Assembly: GCA_016936975.1 (NCBI GenBank)
Contig: JAFGWU010000045.1
Coordinates: 1 to 64,000 of the forward strand
Reading direction: 5' to 3'
Source of the DNA: Bacteroidales bacterium
Lineage (GTDB): Bacteria > Bacteroidota > Bacteroidia > Bacteroidales > GCA-2748055
DNA length: 64,000 nt
The notes below the pieces were generated by a model. It had not been told where the DNA came from, did no database searches, and saw only the letters and a list, made by a program, of their open reading frames with translations. The translations under genes and the position numbers were made by a program. This document shows positions 16,924 through 25,329 of the stretch, one piece after another. Positions within the stretch are counted from its first letter, which is position 1; each line of letters begins with the position of its first letter.

Positions 16924-18501
16924 ATGAAGAAAGCAATTAAAATCAATCTAAGCGGCCTCATATTTCATATTGATGAAGACGCTTATGAAAAACTGAAGCA
17001 TTATCTGGACTCGATCAGCAGTTATTTCGCCAATAAACAGGAGAGCAAGGAGATCATTGATGATATCGAAGCCCGGATTGCCGAACTGTTCCAGGAACAG
17101 GTCACCGGCGAGAATCAGGTGGTCACCCTGGAGATCGTCAATAAGGTGATCGACATCATGGGAAATCCGGAAGATATTGCCGATTCCGGGGAATCTGCGG
17201 GCGAACAAAAATCCGACTTCCATGAAACCTATGAGCGCTCCCGCCGTCTTTACCGGGACCCTGACCATTCGATCATCGGAGGGGTATGCGGCGGATTGGG
17301 TGCCTATTTCAATATCGATCCGATCCTGTTCCGGTTATTGTTTGTTGTATTTTTCTTCGCCGGCGGAGCATCCATCCTGGTGTACGTTATCCTGTGGATT
17401 GCCATCCCAAAGGCTGAAACTGCCGCTCAGAAACTGGAGATGCGCGGAGAGCGGGTAACTGTCTCCAATATAGAAAAAAAAATTCGTGAAGAATACGAGA
17501 ACGTAAAAGAGAATGTGAAGGAGAACGTCAACCGGGCGAAAGAATCGGAAACCTATAAAAACACCCGAAGAGCCACAAACGATTTTTTCGCGGTTCTGGG
17601 AAAAATCCTTCTGGTAGCCGTTAAGGTTATTCTGATCATCATCGGTACCAGTTTCATTCTTGCCGGTATCGGATTGCTGATAGGACTGATTTCTGGCACA
17701 TTTGTCGGAATACACGTGTTTCCGTTCGGTCCTTATGATTTTTCCCTGAGTGATATTCTCGCGCCTTTTGCAGACCCCGTGTCTGTTACTTTACTTGTAA
17801 TCTCCATATCCCTCCTCTTCCTCATCCCGATTATTGCCATGATCTACGGTCTGGTGAAGCTGGTGTTCCAGGTGAAATCGAACAACCGCGGTCTCGGGAT
17901 CGGGGCCATTACGTTGTGGGTGGTTTCCCTGCTGATGGTCATCGGAATATTCGCATTCGAGATCAACGACTATTCCAGTTCCAATGAGCTCGAAACGTCG
18001 CAGGACCTGGTGATTGATTCCGATACGCTTTTTGTTTCCGTCAATGAATCACAGCATGACCTGCTGGATGACCGGTCACTGCTTGATTTTGACGAGAAGT
18101 GGTATGTCCTGGAAGATGCAGGGGAAATATACGGACTTGTGAAACTCGACATTGAGAAATCCTCTTCGGACCAATTTTCACTGGATATCATCCGAACATC
18201 CAAGGGAAAAAACTTCGAGCTGGCAGAAAGCAACGCGAAGGATATCAATTACAATTTCCGGACAAAAGCAAACAACCTGGTACTGGATCCCTATTTTTTC
18301 ATCGAAACAAAGAATAAGTGGCGGTTCCCAATGGTGGAGCTTATTGTCAGGGTCCCTGAAGGAAAGGTGGTTGTCCTGGAACGTGACACCAGGAATATTT
18401 TGGACGGTGTTGACAACACCGACCATCTTTCTGATTGGAATATGGCCGGAAAGTCCTGGCTCATGACCGGCGAAGGGTTGCAAAAGATTTCAGAGAAATA
18501 A
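16924..18501 (+). CDS. PspC domain membrane protein
   Basis: This 525-residue membrane protein has a cytoplasmic N-terminal region (about 1-100) with an HAAS-like pattern: INLSGLIFHIDEDAYEKL and ESKEIIDDIEARIAELF. The PspC domain follows at about 108-170, with RLYRDPDHSIIGGVCGGLG and AYFNIDPILFRLLFVVFFF. A charged, helical linker (about 175-215) precedes four further membrane helices (about 225-260, 285-305, 325-345). A C-terminal domain of about 170 residues follows, probably periplasmic and beta-rich. PspC proteins take part in phage-shock or envelope-stress sensing. It is cotranscribed with the PadR regulator just upstream. Confidence 0.88.
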   Translation: MKKAIKINLSGLIFHIDEDAYEKLKHYLDSISSYFANKQESKEIIDDIEARIAELFQEQVTGENQVVTLEIVNKVIDIMGNPEDIADSGESAGEQKSDFHETYERSRRLYRDPDHSIIGGVCGGLGAYFNIDPILFRLLFVVFFFAGGASILVYVILWIAIPKAETAAQKLEMRGERVTVSNIEKKIREEYENVKENVKENVNRAKESETYKNTRRATNDFFAVLGKILLVAVKVILIIIGTSFILAGIGLLIGLISGTFVGIHVFPFGPYDFSLSDILAPFADPVSVTLLVISISLLFLIPIIAMIYGLVKLVFQVKSNNRGLGIGAITLWVVSLLMVIGIFAFEINDYSSSNELETSQDLVIDSDTLFVSVNESQHDLLDDRSLLDFDEKWYVLEDAGEIYGLVKLDIEKSSSDQFSLDIIRTSKGKNFELAESNAKDINYNFRTKANNLVLDPYFFIETKNKWRFPMVELIVRVPEGKVVVLERDTRNILDGVDNTDHLSDWNMAGKSWLMTGEGLQKISEK

Positions 18502-18543
18502 AATTATTTCTTACATTTGCCATCCGGTTTTCGCAACCACCTT

Positions 18544-18616
18544 TGACCCGTGGTGTAATTGGCAACACGTCTGATTTTGGTTCAGAAGAGTCCAGGTTCG
18601 AGCCCTGGCGGGTCAA
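18544..18616 (+). tRNA. tRNA-Gln (anticodon TTG)
   Basis: A complete cloverleaf: acceptor TGACCCG with CGGGTCA, D-arm GGTGTAATTGGCAACAC, anticodon stem-loop TCTGATTTTGGTTCAGA with TTG at positions 34-36, T-arm CCAGGTTCGAGCCCTGG and discriminator A. It is 73 nt long. The three bases after it (18617-18619) are CCA, so the tail may be encoded, unlike in tRNA-Asn of this window. A terminator follows. Confidence 0.96.
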
Positions 18617-18626
18617 CCAGAGGTAA

Positions 18627-18653
18627 GAGTCAGCTATGGCAGCTGACTTTTTT
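18627..18653 (+). terminator. Rho-independent terminator of tRNA-Gln
   Basis: An inverted repeat AGTCAGCT/AGCTGACT (18628-18635 with 18641-18648) around a five-base loop is followed by a T run to 18653. It lies just after the tRNA on the same strand. Confidence 0.85.
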
Positions 18654-18742
18654 ATTTGTATTTCAAATCGAATGGGCGGGAAGTTTATGCCGGTGCATTG
18701 CGGACCGCCTTCGTGTTTCTGATAATTTTCCGTGCGATTTTG

Positions 18743-18750
18743 TAGCTTTG
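18743..18750 (+). promoter_or_regulatory. -7 element upstream of the FkbM methyltransferase gene
   Basis: TAGCTTTG matches TAnnTTTG, 28 bp before the start codon. No -33 partner at normal spacing was found. Confidence 0.45.
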
Positions 18751-18777
18751 AACGGATAAATCAACGACCCCACTCTG

Positions 18778-19638
18778 ATGAAGCTCCTGGCTTATATGTT
18801 CAAACTTGTCTTCAGGCTCAGACCGCTTCGCAAATACTATTTCGGCCTCTATAAAAAACTGTTCAGACCCTGCAAACTGTTCCGCGGCGTTAAGACCATA
18901 ACCCCGTATGACCGGAACTTCAGGGTGGAAGCGAAACTTGACGACTGGATCCAGCAGCAGATCTTTTTTTTCGGGATTTATGACCAGGCGGGAATCCGGT
19001 TCCTCAAAAAAAACCTGAAACCGGATGATACTTTTATCGATGCCGGGGCCAATATCGGGATCTATTCCCTTTCTGCATCAGCTATTCTGAAAAAAGAGAC
19101 CGGTGGCCGCATCTATGCTTTTGAACCCGTGGGAGAGCTGTTCGCACAACTGCAAAAAAATATCCTGTTAAACGGTGCGGATGGGATCACTCCTGTAAAG
19201 GCGGCCCTCTATAATGAGAATACAAAAATTGACCTGTACCGCTCCGGCCGCGAGAACCTTGGCATGTCCAGCATCCTCCACCATGATCATGAAAGCGGAA
19301 CCATCGAAACGGTTGAGGCGGTCAGACTGGATGATTTTATTGAACAGAACCGGATTAAACGGGTAAATCTCCTAAAACTGGATATCGAAGGAGCCGAATT
19401 GTATGCCCTGAAGGGAATGTCCGGGTGCCTCCGGACATTCAGGCCAGTCCTGCTCGTTGAAATCAATGATAACATACTTGAAGGGAAATCCGTTTCAACC
19501 AGTGAAACCTTTACCTTTCTGACCTGCCTGGGATACGCCCCGTATGTGTTACAAACTTCCGGAGATGTTCTTCCTTTTAACGAACTTTCATCCGCCAGAG
19601 AAACCAACTTTGTATTTATTCCAACCCTGTCCGAATAG
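18778..19638 (+). CDS. FkbM family SAM-dependent methyltransferase
   Basis: This 286-residue protein has the FkbM methyltransferase core. SAM-binding motif I is DTFIDAGANIGIYSLSAS (about residues 83-100), followed by IYAFEPVGELFAQLQKN, the VRLDDFIEQN segment, and the family-typical LLKLDIEGAELYALKGM near residue 200. FkbM enzymes O-methylate sugars or polyketides, and the bacterial members are often tied to glycan decoration. The N-terminal 40 residues are basic and partly hydrophobic and may lie at the membrane. No glycan cluster surrounds it, so the substrate is open. Confidence 0.9.
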   Translation: MKLLAYMFKLVFRLRPLRKYYFGLYKKLFRPCKLFRGVKTITPYDRNFRVEAKLDDWIQQQIFFFGIYDQAGIRFLKKNLKPDDTFIDAGANIGIYSLSASAILKKETGGRIYAFEPVGELFAQLQKNILLNGADGITPVKAALYNENTKIDLYRSGRENLGMSSILHHDHESGTIETVEAVRLDDFIEQNRIKRVNLLKLDIEGAELYALKGMSGCLRTFRPVLLVEINDNILEGKSVSTSETFTFLTCLGYAPYVLQTSGDVLPFNELSSARETNFVFIPTLSE

Positions 19639-19728
19639 CATTCAGCTCCTTCTGCTGTGTCAGAGAGGCGAAGAGCTGAAAGAATTTTTACTGCACCGCG
19701 TTCTGCTATCAACAAATGATTATAAATT

Positions 19729-19762
19729 TTTGACACATGAAAAACGATTATCGTTAGATTTG
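19729..19762 (+). promoter_or_regulatory. Promoter of the small outer-membrane protein gene
   Basis: TTTG at 19729-19732 and TAGATTTG at 19755-19762 are separated by 22 bp, within the range known for Bacteroidota promoters. The ATG follows 17 bp later. Confidence 0.65.
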
Positions 19763-19779
19763 TCATAAAGACCCCTCTT

Positions 19780-20406
19780 ATGCGGCATAAGATTATCGTT
19801 CCGGCTCTCTTTCTCTTCTGGTCATCGTCTGCCATTCACGCCCAGATCAATACCTACCTGGGGGCAAATATCCAGGGACTTTACACCGGTTTAAGAATGG
19901 AAAATGCCTCTTATCGGCCCGGTTTCGGAACCGGTGCCTCCATTTATTACTGGGAGTACGATTACTGGTTCATCAAGGCGGGGATCGACTACATGTATAA
20001 ATCATCCCTGTTTCCGGGTTCACCCATCCTGTTTGATCAAGCACCTCCCGATCCTGACCGGGAAATAATGGTTGATTACAGGCAGCATGATGTGGGGATC
20101 CCCATAACAGCCTATTTTCGCCTGATTGAACAGGGCGGTAATGCCCTTCTGCTGACTGGAACCCTGGAGATGTCCCTTGCCCTGAAAGCGGTCCTGAATG
20201 CCGGGGATTACGAAAGTCTGGTTTTGACCGGAAATGATATCGATAAACCGCTCCGGACAAACCTGGGTGTGGGAGCAGGTTACCAGCTCCAGATTAACCG
20301 CGAAACCTATTTCAACATCATTCCCTCGTTTCACCTCGACCTCCGGTCGGACAGGCCCTTTAATGTTTTTAAACTGACGGTTGAGATGATGTTCGGCGTC
20401 TATTAA
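19780..20406 (+). CDS. Exported beta-barrel-like hypothetical protein
   Basis: This 208-residue protein has a signal peptide (IIVPALFLFWSSSAIHAQ) and then alternating aromatic/polar strands such as YYWEYDYWFIKAGIDYMYK, GVGAGYQLQINRETYFNIIPS and a final aromatic residue. The pattern fits an eight-stranded outer-membrane beta-barrel (OmpW/PorT-like, DUF-type). I recognise no specific family. It has its own promoter and converges with the YgjP gene, the two stop codons overlapping by four bases. Confidence 0.75.
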   Translation: MRHKIIVPALFLFWSSSAIHAQINTYLGANIQGLYTGLRMENASYRPGFGTGASIYYWEYDYWFIKAGIDYMYKSSLFPGSPILFDQAPPDPDREIMVDYRQHDVGIPITAYFRLIEQGGNALLLTGTLEMSLALKAVLNAGDYESLVLTGNDIDKPLRTNLGVGAGYQLQINRETYFNIIPSFHLDLRSDRPFNVFKLTVEMMFGVY

Positions 20407-21068
20407 GCAGGATTTTTTATGCGATAAGCAATCTTGTAGTTCCGCAATTCCTTCCTGAGCAATTTTGCGCGTCCGTTGCATAACCGTTCGAGCAGCATCC
20501 AGAATTGCGCACTGTGATTTTTATGTATGGTGTGGGCCAGTTCATGAAGGATCACGTAATCCATGAGATGATCGGGCAATAAAACAAGCCAGGCATTCAG
20601 ATTGATGGCATTTTTTGTTGAACAGCTTCCCCAGCGGGATTTCATCTTTTTAATCCTGAGGCTTGTGAAGGGTAACCGATGCCATCCGGAGAGCTCCCTC
20701 ACCCTTCCGGGAAGAATGTGTCCGGCTTCCTGCAAAAGAACGTTCCAGAAAGCTGATTCCGGATCTCCCTGCTTTCCTTCCGATTTAATGATATAACTTC
20801 TTCCGCGCACCACGATTTCCCTGCCCTCCTCCAGCAAAAGGATCCCTGAATGCCGCCTGTTTATTTCCAGGAGTTTCTGTTCCACCCATCCTTTTTTTGC
20901 GAGTAAAAACCGCTCTCCCTGTCTTACCGTACCAAACCGTGGAACGGTCAACCGGATCACCCCCTCTGCATTGATACGTATGGTGAAGTTCCTCGCTTTC
21001 CGGTTACAAACGTACTCCACAGCGCCTATGTCCTCATATTCAATGATATTTTTTGTTATTTTAGTCAC
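20403..21068 (-). CDS. YgjP/SprT-like zinc metallopeptidase (DUF45)
   Basis: This 221-residue cytoplasmic protein of the YgjP family (M48-like metallopeptidase fold) has the zinc site HELAH near residue 174 and a third ligand in HKNHSAQFW about ten residues on. The preceding KMKSRWGSCSTKNAINLNAW is the family hallmark. The start is GTG at 21068; no ATG exists before the conserved N-terminal strand. Members are predicted proteases or hydrolases of unknown substrate, often near restriction or repair genes elsewhere. Here it stands alone, divergent from tolC. Confidence 0.9.
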   Translation of the reverse strand: MTKITKNIIEYEDIGAVEYVCNRKARNFTIRINAEGVIRLTVPRFGTVRQGERFLLAKKGWVEQKLLEINRRHSGILLLEEGREIVVRGRSYIIKSEGKQGDPESAFWNVLLQEAGHILPGRVRELSGWHRLPFTSLRIKKMKSRWGSCSTKNAINLNAWLVLLPDHLMDYVILHELAHTIHKNHSAQFWMLLERLCNGRAKLLRKELRNYKIAYRIKNPA

Positions 21069-21086
21069 GCTTTCAATCCATTTCTA

Positions 21087-21094
21087 TAAATTTG
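21087..21094 (+). promoter_or_regulatory. -7 element upstream of the tolC-hlyD genes
   Basis: TAAATTTG matches TAnnTTTG and lies 24 bp before the start codon, in the 50-bp divergent gap with the YgjP gene. The nearest TTTG is 31 bp upstream, too far for a canonical -33 box. Confidence 0.45.
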
Positions 21095-21118
21095 AGCCCG
21101 TATTAAAATCTGATAAAG

Positions 21119-22540
21119 ATGCATAAAATTATAATGGTTTTCCTGTTCCTCATTTTCTTTTTCCCCCGAGGGATTGCCCAGGAGCCGTGGTCGCTGGAAG
21201 ATTGCATCCATTACGCCATGGAAAACAATATCCGGATCAAGCAGAGCCAGCTGAACACACAATATTCGGAAAACCTCCTCAATCAGTCTAAACTAAGCCA
21301 GTTACCCAATCTGAATGCCAGTTCCGGTTACTCATACTCCTGGGGGCGCGCCCTGGACCAGACAACCTATACTTTTACCGACAACCAGCAGATTCATTCC
21401 ATGAACCTTGGGATTAATTCCGCAGTTAACCTTTTTAACGGATTGCAGACAAGGAACACCATACGGCAGAACGAACTGAACCTGATGTCCAGTTATGAGG
21501 GGGTTGAGAAAATAAAGAACGATATTTCCCTCAACCTGGCTGCTGCCTACCTGCAAATTCTCTTCAACCGTGAACTTGTGGCTGTGGCAGAAAACCAGCT
21601 TACGATTACCGGCCAGCAGGTTGAGAGAACCCGGAAAATGGTGGATGCCGGCAAACTGGCCAAAGGAAGCCTTCTCGAAATTCAGGCACAGTATGCGGCC
21701 GAAGAGCTCCACCTGGTCAATGCCCGCAACCAGCTCTCCCTGTCTTACCTCAATATTCAGCAGATACTCAACCTGGAACTGAACCCCGGATTCGATATTC
21801 TGATCCCCGATCTGCCCGTTCCCGGCGAGGGCCAGGTCCTGATCAATGTCGATGCGATATTTGAAACCGCCCTGCAGGAAATGCCTGAAATACGCAGTGC
21901 TTCACTGGAGGTGGAAAGTGCGGAAGTGGGATTGAACATTGCTAAAGGACGACGCAGTCCGCAGCTCAGGTTGTCGGCAAACTACAATACCGGATTTTCT
22001 GACCTTCGCCAGAAGGTTGTTTCTGTTAACGAAGGGATCCTGGTTCCTATCGGTGAAACCGTTTCCGGTGACCAGGTATTCTCCTATCCCACCGATGTCC
22101 CCCAGTATGGGAAATACCCGTTTTTTGAACAGATCAATGATAACCTGAGTGCCGGCGTGGGACTGAGCCTTTCGATCCCGTTCTTCAACGGATGGCAGGT
22201 CAATACCAGTATCGCCAATGCGCATATATCCCTGAAGAACAGTCAGCTCGAGCTTGAGAACCAGAAGAATCTCCTTTATGCCACCATTCAACAGGCTTAT
22301 GCAGATGCTTTGGCGGCCTTAAATAAATACAATTCGTCCCGGAAAGCACTTATCGCCATGGAAGAGTCGTTCCTTTACACGGAAAAAAAATTCGAGGTGG
22401 GACTGGTCAATACGGTTGATTACAACACCGCAAAAAACCAGTTAACAGCCACACAGTCGGATCTCCTGCAGGCGAAGTACGATTTCATCTTCAAAACCAA
22501 AATCCTGAACTTTTATAAAGGAGAACCGATCACATTATAA
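21119..22540 (+). CDS. TolC family outer-membrane efflux protein
   Basis: This 473-residue outer-membrane channel protein has a signal peptide to about residue 20 (ending GIAQE), then the TolC start motif PWSLEDCIHYAMENNIRIKQ. The duplicated helical repeats are visible from residue 50 to 230 and 260 to 470, with LSIPFFNGWQVNTSIANA marking the second repeat. It would form the exit duct of a tripartite exporter. The HlyD-type adaptor follows 18 bp later; the matching inner-membrane pump is not in this window. Confidence 0.92.
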   Translation: MHKIIMVFLFLIFFFPRGIAQEPWSLEDCIHYAMENNIRIKQSQLNTQYSENLLNQSKLSQLPNLNASSGYSYSWGRALDQTTYTFTDNQQIHSMNLGINSAVNLFNGLQTRNTIRQNELNLMSSYEGVEKIKNDISLNLAAAYLQILFNRELVAVAENQLTITGQQVERTRKMVDAGKLAKGSLLEIQAQYAAEELHLVNARNQLSLSYLNIQQILNLELNPGFDILIPDLPVPGEGQVLINVDAIFETALQEMPEIRSASLEVESAEVGLNIAKGRRSPQLRLSANYNTGFSDLRQKVVSVNEGILVPIGETVSGDQVFSYPTDVPQYGKYPFFEQINDNLSAGVGLSLSIPFFNGWQVNTSIANAHISLKNSQLELENQKNLLYATIQQAYADALAALNKYNSSRKALIAMEESFLYTEKKFEVGLVNTVDYNTAKNQLTATQSDLLQAKYDFIFKTKILNFYKGEPITL

Positions 22541-22558
22541 AAACTAACCTGAATCATC

Positions 22559-23917
22559 ATGAAATCCAAAAAATTACTCATCATACTGGCTGTCCTGGCA
22601 GTGGTTCTGATTATCTTCCTGGCTATCGGGAAAAAGCAGGGTTGGTTCGGACAGGAGGGTGTTGTTAAGGTTGCCGCTGAAAAAATGGAAAACCGGGATA
22701 TCACGGAGATCATTACTGCAAATGGAAAAATTCAGCCTGAGACAGAAGTCTCCCTTTCCCCGGATGTATCGGGAGAGATTGTTGATCTCGTTGTAAAGGA
22801 AGGGGATGAGGTGGTCAAAGGCCAATACCTCCTGAAAATTAAACCCGAGGAGTATGTTATGATCCGTAACCGGACCGAGGCAGCCCTTAACAGTTCAAGG
22901 GCCCGCCTGAAGCAGGCGGAAGCACAGCTTGACCTCAGCAAACTTGAATACGACCGGAATAAGCAGTTGTTTGAGCAGAAAGCCATTTCTGAAGCCGAAT
23001 ATGAACAATCGCAGATCAGCTACAGAACCGCAACGGCCGAGAAGGAAGCTGCCGAGTTTGCCGTGCAGAGCGCACGGGCATCCCTCAGCGAAGCGGAGGA
23101 AAACCTTATGAAAACCTCTGTCTATGCACCGATGTCGGGAACTATCTCGAAGCTGGAAGTTGAACTCGGAGAACGTGTGGTTGGAACAGAGCTGATGTCG
23201 GGAACTCCCTTAATGCGAATTGCCGATCTCAGCCGCATGGAGGTTGAGGTTGAAGTAAATGAAAATGACATTGTCCGTGTATCTCACATGGATACTGCCC
23301 TGATCGAGGTGGATGCTTATCCTGACTCGAAATTCAAGGGTATCGTTTCGGAAATACCCGTATCCGCCAACACCACAGGGGTGACAACCGATCAGGTCAC
23401 CAACTTCAATGTCAAAATACTGCTTCTGTCAGAATCTTATCAGGATAAAATAACCAAAAGGAATCCCTTTCCCCTCCGCCCGGGGATGTCGGCAACAGCT
23501 GATATTCAGACCAACAGGAAGAGTGGTGTTCCTTCTATCCCCATCGCGGCGGTAACCACCCGTCTTAAGAAAGAGTTGGAAAAAGATAAAGAATCAGAGG
23601 ATGAAATAACTGAAGTCTCCGTCAGCAGCAGCGGAGAGGTGAATGTTTCCGAAATGTCCGGTGAAGATAATTCCGGTGAGGATGAAATCCTGGTGGTTGT
23701 TTTTACCATCAGCGAAGAGAATAAGTCGGTCATGAAAGTAGTGGAAACCGGTATACAGGATAATAATTACATAGAGATCATCAGCGGACTGGATCCTGAG
23801 GACCGCGTGGTTATCGCCCCTTACACCGCTATCTCCCGCCAGCTTAAAGATGATATGAGTGTTGAGGTGGTCCCGGAAGATCAACTCTTCGGAGAGGGTA
23901 ATGAAGCAGGGGATTAG
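22559..23917 (+). CDS. HlyD-family periplasmic adaptor (membrane fusion protein)
   Basis: This 452-residue protein is anchored by one N-terminal helix (LLIILAVLAVVLIIFLAIG). It has the split biotinyl-lipoyl domain (GKIQPETEVSLSPDVSGEI near residue 60 and VYAPMSGTISKLEVELGERV near 190) around a coiled-coil hairpin (about 105-180), then a beta-barrel domain. An acidic, Ser/Glu-rich insert at about 340-380 (EKDKESEDEITEVSVSSS and onward) interrupts the last domain. It pairs with the TolC gene just upstream. MacA-like adaptors normally precede an ABC ATPase and a permease, but tsaB follows here 6 bp later. Confidence 0.9.
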   Translation: MKSKKLLIILAVLAVVLIIFLAIGKKQGWFGQEGVVKVAAEKMENRDITEIITANGKIQPETEVSLSPDVSGEIVDLVVKEGDEVVKGQYLLKIKPEEYVMIRNRTEAALNSSRARLKQAEAQLDLSKLEYDRNKQLFEQKAISEAEYEQSQISYRTATAEKEAAEFAVQSARASLSEAEENLMKTSVYAPMSGTISKLEVELGERVVGTELMSGTPLMRIADLSRMEVEVEVNENDIVRVSHMDTALIEVDAYPDSKFKGIVSEIPVSANTTGVTTDQVTNFNVKILLLSESYQDKITKRNPFPLRPGMSATADIQTNRKSGVPSIPIAAVTTRLKKELEKDKESEDEITEVSVSSSGEVNVSEMSGEDNSGEDEILVVVFTISEENKSVMKVVETGIQDNNYIEIISGLDPEDRVVIAPYTAISRQLKDDMSVEVVPEDQLFGEGNEAGD

Positions 23918-23923
23918 CCTTTT

Positions 23924-24643
23924 ATGGAACGACCTCTGATCCTCCATATTGAAACAGCCACAAGCATTTGCTCTGTTGCCCTTTCAGAGGGAGGGGAGTT
24001 GATCGCCATCAGGGAGAGTGATCACAGCCGTGCGCATGCCCGTCAACTCGCAGGCTTCATCAAAGCGTGCCTCCGTGAATCCGGTCGGGTAATCGGAATG
24101 CTGGATGCACTGAACGTGGGAAAAGGACCCGGCTCCTATACCGGGCTTCGGATCGGGGTTTCCACAGTTAAAGGTATCGCCTATGCTTCCGGGATCCCGG
24201 TTATCGCAACAGGAACCCTTCATACACTGACCCGTTCTGCCCTTTCCTTTCCCTCCGTCCAGGTCCTTGCGGAACAATACACCGACCGCCTGCTTCTCTG
24301 TCCCATGCTTGATGCAAGGAGAATGGAGGTTTATACGGCGCTGTTCAAACCCGATGGTTCTGTTTTCAGGGATGTTACGGCAGAAATTATCGATGCACAC
24401 ACCTTTACGCCACTCCTGGAGCAATATCACATCTGTTTTTTCGGGAACGGTGCCGATAAATGCAGAACGGTCATTCATCATCCGAATGCCTGTTTCTCAG
24501 CTGATATAAACCTTTCAGCAAGATTTATGATCCCTTTGGCCCTGGATGCCTTTCATCAAAAGCGATTTGAAGACGTGGCTTACTTTGAACCTTTCTATCT
24601 GAAAGAGTTCATTGCCACCATTCCCAGGAAAAAGATCCTGTAG
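23924..24643 (+). CDS. tsaB: tRNA threonylcarbamoyladenosine biosynthesis protein TsaB
   Basis: This 239-residue ASKHA-fold protein dimerises with TsaD and supports transfer of the threonylcarbamoyl group to A37 of ANN-decoding tRNAs. Typical strings are LHIETATSICSVAL at the start, DHSRAHARQLAGFI, DALNVGKGPGSYTGLRIGVS near residue 65 and GIPVIATGTLHTL. The length is normal. It begins six bases after hlyD, so it is probably cotranscribed with the efflux genes, with no functional link implied. Confidence 0.93.
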   Translation: MERPLILHIETATSICSVALSEGGELIAIRESDHSRAHARQLAGFIKACLRESGRVIGMLDALNVGKGPGSYTGLRIGVSTVKGIAYASGIPVIATGTLHTLTRSALSFPSVQVLAEQYTDRLLLCPMLDARRMEVYTALFKPDGSVFRDVTAEIIDAHTFTPLLEQYHICFFGNGADKCRTVIHHPNACFSADINLSARFMIPLALDAFHQKRFEDVAYFEPFYLKEFIATIPRKKIL

Positions 24644-24724
24644 TGCTCTTCCGCATTTAGACAATTTGATATAATTCTTTATTTTCGCGGTATTAAAATA
24701 AAAGAACCACCAAAGAAAATTTTT

Positions 24725-25294
24725 ATGGCCACCACTGCAGATTTCAGGAACGGATTGTGTATCGAATTCAATGATGACCTGTTCACCATCGTCCAGTTTC
24801 AACATGTCAAACCCGGAAAGGGACCGGCATTCGTAAGAACCAAGCTCAAAAGCCTTACCACGGGCAGGGTTATTGAGAACACCTTTTCCTCCGGGGTTAA
24901 AATCACTACCGCCCGGGTGGAGCGCCGTCCCTATCAGTTCCTGTATCGGGACGACATCGGGTTTCACTTCATGCATCTCGAAACTTTTGAACAGATTACG
25001 CTTCAGGAAGAGCTGGTTGAGAACGCCGATCTGATGAAGGAGGGACAGCAGGTTGAAATAGTGGTCCATGCCGATACAGAGACACCCCTTACGGTTGACC
25101 TACCCCCGTTTGTGGAGCTCGAAATAACCTATACAGAACCGGGAGAGAAAGGGAACACAGCTTCTACTTCAGTCATGAAGCCGGCAGAGCTTGAAACCGG
25201 TGCAAAAATTAACGTTCCCCTCTTCATTGAAACAGGAGAAAAAATTAAGGTTGATACCAGGGACCGCTCCTATTCCGAAAGAGTTAAAAATTAA
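24725..25294 (+). CDS. efp: Elongation factor P
   Basis: This 189-residue translation factor relieves ribosome stalling at polyproline stretches. The three OB-like domains are in order: [19 protein letters not shown], the loop [12 protein letters not shown] with lysine K32 at the tip, LESLT-like [15 protein letters not shown], and the C-terminal domain with SYSERVKN at the end. A Lys at the loop tip is modified in some bacteria, but no epmA/epmB/ymfI-like modification gene is visible here. It has an 80-bp AT-rich upstream region with only a weak -7-like sequence. Confidence 0.95.
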   Translation: MATTADFRNGLCIEFNDDLFTIVQFQHVKPGKGPAFVRTKLKSLTTGRVIENTFSSGVKITTARVERRPYQFLYRDDIGFHFMHLETFEQITLQEELVENADLMKEGQQVEIVVHADTETPLTVDLPPFVELEITYTEPGEKGNTASTSVMKPAELETGAKINVPLFIETGEKIKVDTRDRSYSERVKN

Positions 25295-25329
25295 TTGGGT
25301 ATATTTAAAGGATTAATTCCCCTCCTGCG

